A stretch of DNA of 7,476 nucleotides from Methanosarcinales archaeon (GTDB lineage: Archaea > Halobacteriota > Methanosarcinia > Methanosarcinales > Methanocomedenaceae): contig JAUWTY010000052.1 in NCBI GenBank assembly GCA_030614485.1, positions 1 through 7,476 on the forward strand, written 5' to 3'. Under the pieces are notes generated by a model. The model was not told the DNA's origin and made no database searches. It was given only the letters and a program-made list of their open reading frames with translations. This document shows, in pieces, positions 5,135-7,476 of this stretch. Every line of letters begins with the position of its first letter. The first letter of the stretch is position 1. A program made the position numbers and the translations under genes.

Positions 5135-6157
5135 ATGTCTAAAGCTAAGATTGCAATAAATGGGTATGGTACAATTGGAAAACGTGTGGCAGATGCGGTT
5201 ACTGCCCAGGATGATATGGAGATTGCAGGAGTTGTAAAAACCAGTCCCAGTTTTGAGGCAAAACTGGCATTTGACCGGGGATTTGCCCTGTATGCAGCCT
5301 CCCCTGATAATATAGACAGCTTCAAACAGGCCGGGCTGGAGGTATCAGGTACACTGGATGACCTGCTGGCAGATGTAGACCTGGTGGTAGATTGCACACC
5401 AGGGGGTGTAGGAGCCGCCTATAAAGAATTGTACCAGAAGCACGGCATAAAGGCCATCTGGCAGGGCGGTGAGGACCATGAAGTTGCAGGATTCAGTTTC
5501 AATTCAGAGGCAAATTATGCTGATGCCATTGGCCGCGATTTTACCAGGGTGGTCAGTTGCAATACTACAGGGCTTACCAGGGCACTGTATCCCCTTGACC
5601 AGACCTATGGCATAAAGAAGTCCAGGGTTACCCTGATGCGCAGGGCGGCAGATCCGGGTAATATCAAGAGCGGTCCAATCAATGCCATTGTGCCCAACCC
5701 AATCAGTTTACCCAGCCACCATGGGCCTGATGTGAATTCCATCCTGCCCCATCTGGAAATTGCCACAGTGGCAGTGAAACTTTCCACTACTATCATGCAT
5801 TTCCATGCATTCAACGTAGAACTGAACAGCGATTTTGAGCCGCAGGATATTATTGACCTGTATGCTGCCCGGCCCCGTATCAGGTTCGTTTCAGGAGCGG
5901 ATAAAATTACGAGCACGGCAGAGGTCATGGAACTGGCAAGGGACCTGGGTAGAAGCCGTAGTGACATGTTCGAGAATGTGATATGGAAGGACAGTATCAG
6001 CAAGTACCATGGTGAATTGTACTTCTTCCAGGCCATTCACCAGGAATCGGATGTAGTACCTGAGAACGTGGATGCCATCCGGGCCATGTGCGAACTGGAA
6101 TCCGATGGTGCAAAGTCAATAGCAAAGACCAACAGGACAATGGGGATCGGCAAATAA
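5135..6157 (+). CDS. gap: Glyceraldehyde-3-phosphate dehydrogenase, archaeal type
   Basis: A 340-aa phosphorylating NAD(P)-dependent GAPDH interconverting glyceraldehyde 3-phosphate and 1,3-bisphosphoglycerate; in methanogen relatives it probably serves mainly gluconeogenesis. An N-terminal Rossmann motif NGYGTIGKRV (residues 9-18), CTPGGVG (87-93), the catalytic-cysteine segment VVSCNTTGL (Cys142) and MHFHAF (221-226, holding the likely catalytic histidine) identify the archaeal class, not the bacterial one. Length is standard. The ATG at 5135 is chosen over an in-frame TTG at 5105 because GAGGGAG lies just ahead and MSKAKIAINGYG matches family N-termini. It has its own leader after a palindromic repeat and is followed after 61 bp by sua5, so it is probably monocistronic or loosely paired. 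Nothing essential is missing. Confidence 0.95.
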   Translation: MSKAKIAINGYGTIGKRVADAVTAQDDMEIAGVVKTSPSFEAKLAFDRGFALYAASPDNIDSFKQAGLEVSGTLDDLLADVDLVVDCTPGGVGAAYKELYQKHGIKAIWQGGEDHEVAGFSFNSEANYADAIGRDFTRVVSCNTTGLTRALYPLDQTYGIKKSRVTLMRRAADPGNIKSGPINAIVPNPISLPSHHGPDVNSILPHLEIATVAVKLSTTIMHFHAFNVELNSDFEPQDIIDLYAARPRIRFVSGADKITSTAEVMELARDLGRSRSDMFENVIWKDSISKYHGELYFFQAIHQESDVVPENVDAIRAMCELESDGAKSIAKTNRTMGIGK

Positions 6158-6185
6158 GCCTGTTCCTCACATTTTTTCACATAAC

Positions 6186-6203
6186 AACTATAACATTTTA
6201 TAC
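6186..6203 (+). promoter_or_regulatory. Possible sua5 promoter, leaderless type
   Basis: The 61-bp gap between gap and sua5 is AT-rich. ACTATAAC at about 6188-6195 lies where a TATA box would put transcription start at or near the sua5 ATG, and no Shine-Dalgarno precedes that ATG. TTTTATAC (6196-6203) is a stronger TATA match but would start the transcript slightly inside the gene. The two overlap and I cannot choose between them. Confidence 0.35.
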
Positions 6204-6218
6204 ACAATAGCCGGGCGA

Positions 6219-7277
6219 ATGGACAACATAACACGCATTTTCCAGATTGAAAGCAGTAACTTTGATGAAATTATCAGTGCAGCTGCCCAAATAATCAAAC
6301 AGGGCGGTACTGTGGCGTTCCCCACAGAGACTGTGTACGGGCTGGGCGCTGATGCATTGAACCCTGAGGCTGTCCAAAAGATATTCCAGGCAAAGGGGCG
6401 GCCCCAGGATAATCCACTTATTGTACACATTGCAGACACAGAGCAACTGGACGTGCTCGCAAAGGAAGTCTCCGACAGCACCCGCAACCTGATGGACGCT
6501 TTCTGGCCCGGGCCCCTGACCCTTATCTTCAGGCGCAGGGACATTGTGCCTGACGTTACCACCTGCGGGCTGGACACGGTGGCGGTCAGGATGCCTGATA
6601 ATCCCGTGGCAATAGCATTGATAAGACAGGCAGGTACACCTATTGCCGCACCCAGTGCTAACATATCCGGCAGGCCCAGCCCTACCACTGCAGAGCATGT
6701 GATAGCCGACCTTTCAGGCAGGATAGATGCGGTGATTGACGGGGGGCCTGTGCGCGTGGGTGTTGAATCCACTGTGCTGGACATGACCTCAGACATTCCT
6801 GTGCTGCTAAGACCGGGCGAGGTGGGTGTGGAGCAGATAAGGGAATACGTGGGTGAGGTACTTATTGGTTATACTGATACACAGGTCGGTGCAGGAGAAG
6901 CTGTCAGGTCGCCGGGCCTGAAATATACTCATTATTCGCCGGAAACAAGACTGGTGCTGGTTAGAGGGACCAGCAGTGCTGTGGTGGATAAGATAAGTGA
7001 ACTGGTCAGGAAGTACGGACACGGGAACAGCCGGGTGGGGCTGCTGGTGACCGATGAAACTGCCGAACAAGTGTCAGCAGATGAGGTATTCTTGCTCGGG
7101 AGCAGGTACGATACATCCGCTATTGCAAGCAATCTGTTTGCAGGCCTGAGGCATCTGGATTTGAAAGATGTGGATGTGATCATAGCAGACGGTTCGATAG
7201 GGAGTGATAGGGTTGGGGTTGGGGTTGCGGTCCTGAACAGATTGAAAAAAGCTGCCGATGAATTAATTGAACTATAA
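6219..7277 (+). CDS. sua5: L-threonylcarbamoyladenylate synthase (Sua5/YrdC)
   Basis: A 352-aa enzyme making threonylcarbamoyl-AMP from threonine, bicarbonate and ATP; the KEOPS complex then uses it for t6A at position 37 of ANN-decoding tRNAs. The YrdC domain (about 14-205) shows FPTETVYGLG (34-43), KGRPQDNPL (59-67), WPGPLT (96-101), PSANISGRPSPT (145-156), GVESTV (181-186) and RPGEV (198-202). The linker SPGLKYTHYSPE (231-242) carries the Sua5 SPGxKxxHYxP signature, and the remainder is the Sua5 domain ending in DRVGVGVAVLNRLKKAADEL. This two-domain length is typical of archaeal Sua5 rather than stand-alone YrdC. No KEOPS gene is adjacent. Confidence 0.96.
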   Translation: MDNITRIFQIESSNFDEIISAAAQIIKQGGTVAFPTETVYGLGADALNPEAVQKIFQAKGRPQDNPLIVHIADTEQLDVLAKEVSDSTRNLMDAFWPGPLTLIFRRRDIVPDVTTCGLDTVAVRMPDNPVAIALIRQAGTPIAAPSANISGRPSPTTAEHVIADLSGRIDAVIDGGPVRVGVESTVLDMTSDIPVLLRPGEVGVEQIREYVGEVLIGYTDTQVGAGEAVRSPGLKYTHYSPETRLVLVRGTSSAVVDKISELVRKYGHGNSRVGLLVTDETAEQVSADEVFLLGSRYDTSAIASNLFAGLRHLDLKDVDVIIADGSIGSDRVGVGVAVLNRLKKAADELIEL

Positions 7278-7335
7278 TGAAAAACCAAACAATCTTGACT
7301 AATTAAATTTAAATTCCAACGAGTGATAAGTAATA

Positions 7336-7419
7336 AACCACAGAGGGCACAGAGGACACAGAGAAGAAGAACAGATACAAGCTCTGCGTCCCTCTGTGCT
7401 CTCGGTGTACTCTGTGGTT
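7336..7419. repeat. CACAGAG palindromic repeat, copy 2
   Basis: The left arm (7336-7363) begins AACCACAGAG and has three CACAGAG units. The right arm (7382-7419) ends in the complement CTCTGTGGTT and has four units, two of them diverged (CACCGAG and CGCAGAG when read on the minus strand). The loop is about 18 bases. It lies 58 bp after the sua5 stop. The remaining 57 bases of the window (7420-7476) are AT-rich, include the palindrome AATTATAATT (7421-7430), and hold no gene I can see. Confidence 0.85.
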
Positions 7420-7476
7420 GAATTATAATTGTATGAAAATCAAAGTGTTAAGAAATTAGTATCAATGATTTCTATT

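Noticed and set aside
7210..7230. G-rich tandem GGGGTT units resembling a G-quadruplex or telomere-like repeat
   Set aside because: It encodes the conserved Sua5 segment RVGVGVAV; only three full G-tracts are present, so it is explained by coding.

Overview
The window looks like part of a methanogen-type archaeal chromosome, most likely Methanosarcinales or a related anaerobic methane-oxidising (ANME) lineage. The evidence is an archaeal-type (class II) glyceraldehyde-3-phosphate dehydrogenase, an ACT-domain regulator of the archaeal COG2150 type, anaerobic cobamide genes, a CooT-type nickel protein, box A-like promoters and U-tract terminators. The lineage is an inference from gene content; no marker gene settles it.

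Layout. Positions 1-332 hold no gene I can support, but contain direct and inverted repeats, including a nested potential RNA structure (214-296). Positions 333 to about 540 hold the 3' end of a membrane protein on the minus strand. At about 540 this fragment meets, head to head, a 5'-truncated cbiD that also carries an in-frame TAA (613-615). After this broken gene come an intact cbiE (GTGA overlap) and, 5 bp later, a radical SAM protein with extra C-terminal cysteines; these three read as one transcription unit. An HTH/ACT regulator follows on the plus strand. It converges on a minus-strand bactofilin-like protein with a 115-residue Lys/Thr/Ala-rich tail, and the two genes appear to share a compact bidirectional terminator. 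Divergent from the bactofilin gene is a 63-aa CooT-family protein. Next come a CACAGAG-type palindromic repeat, gap (GAPDH), sua5 (threonylcarbamoyl-AMP synthase for tRNA t6A) and a second copy of the same repeat family.

The genes are mostly housekeeping: corrinoid synthesis, gluconeogenesis/glycolysis, tRNA modification and nickel handling. I see no defence system, CRISPR array or complete mobile element. The most notable points are the apparent rearrangement breakpoint that removes the 5' half of cbiD, the bactofilin with a histone-H1-like tail, the paired CACAGAG palindromes, and the unassigned radical SAM enzyme coupled to cbiE.
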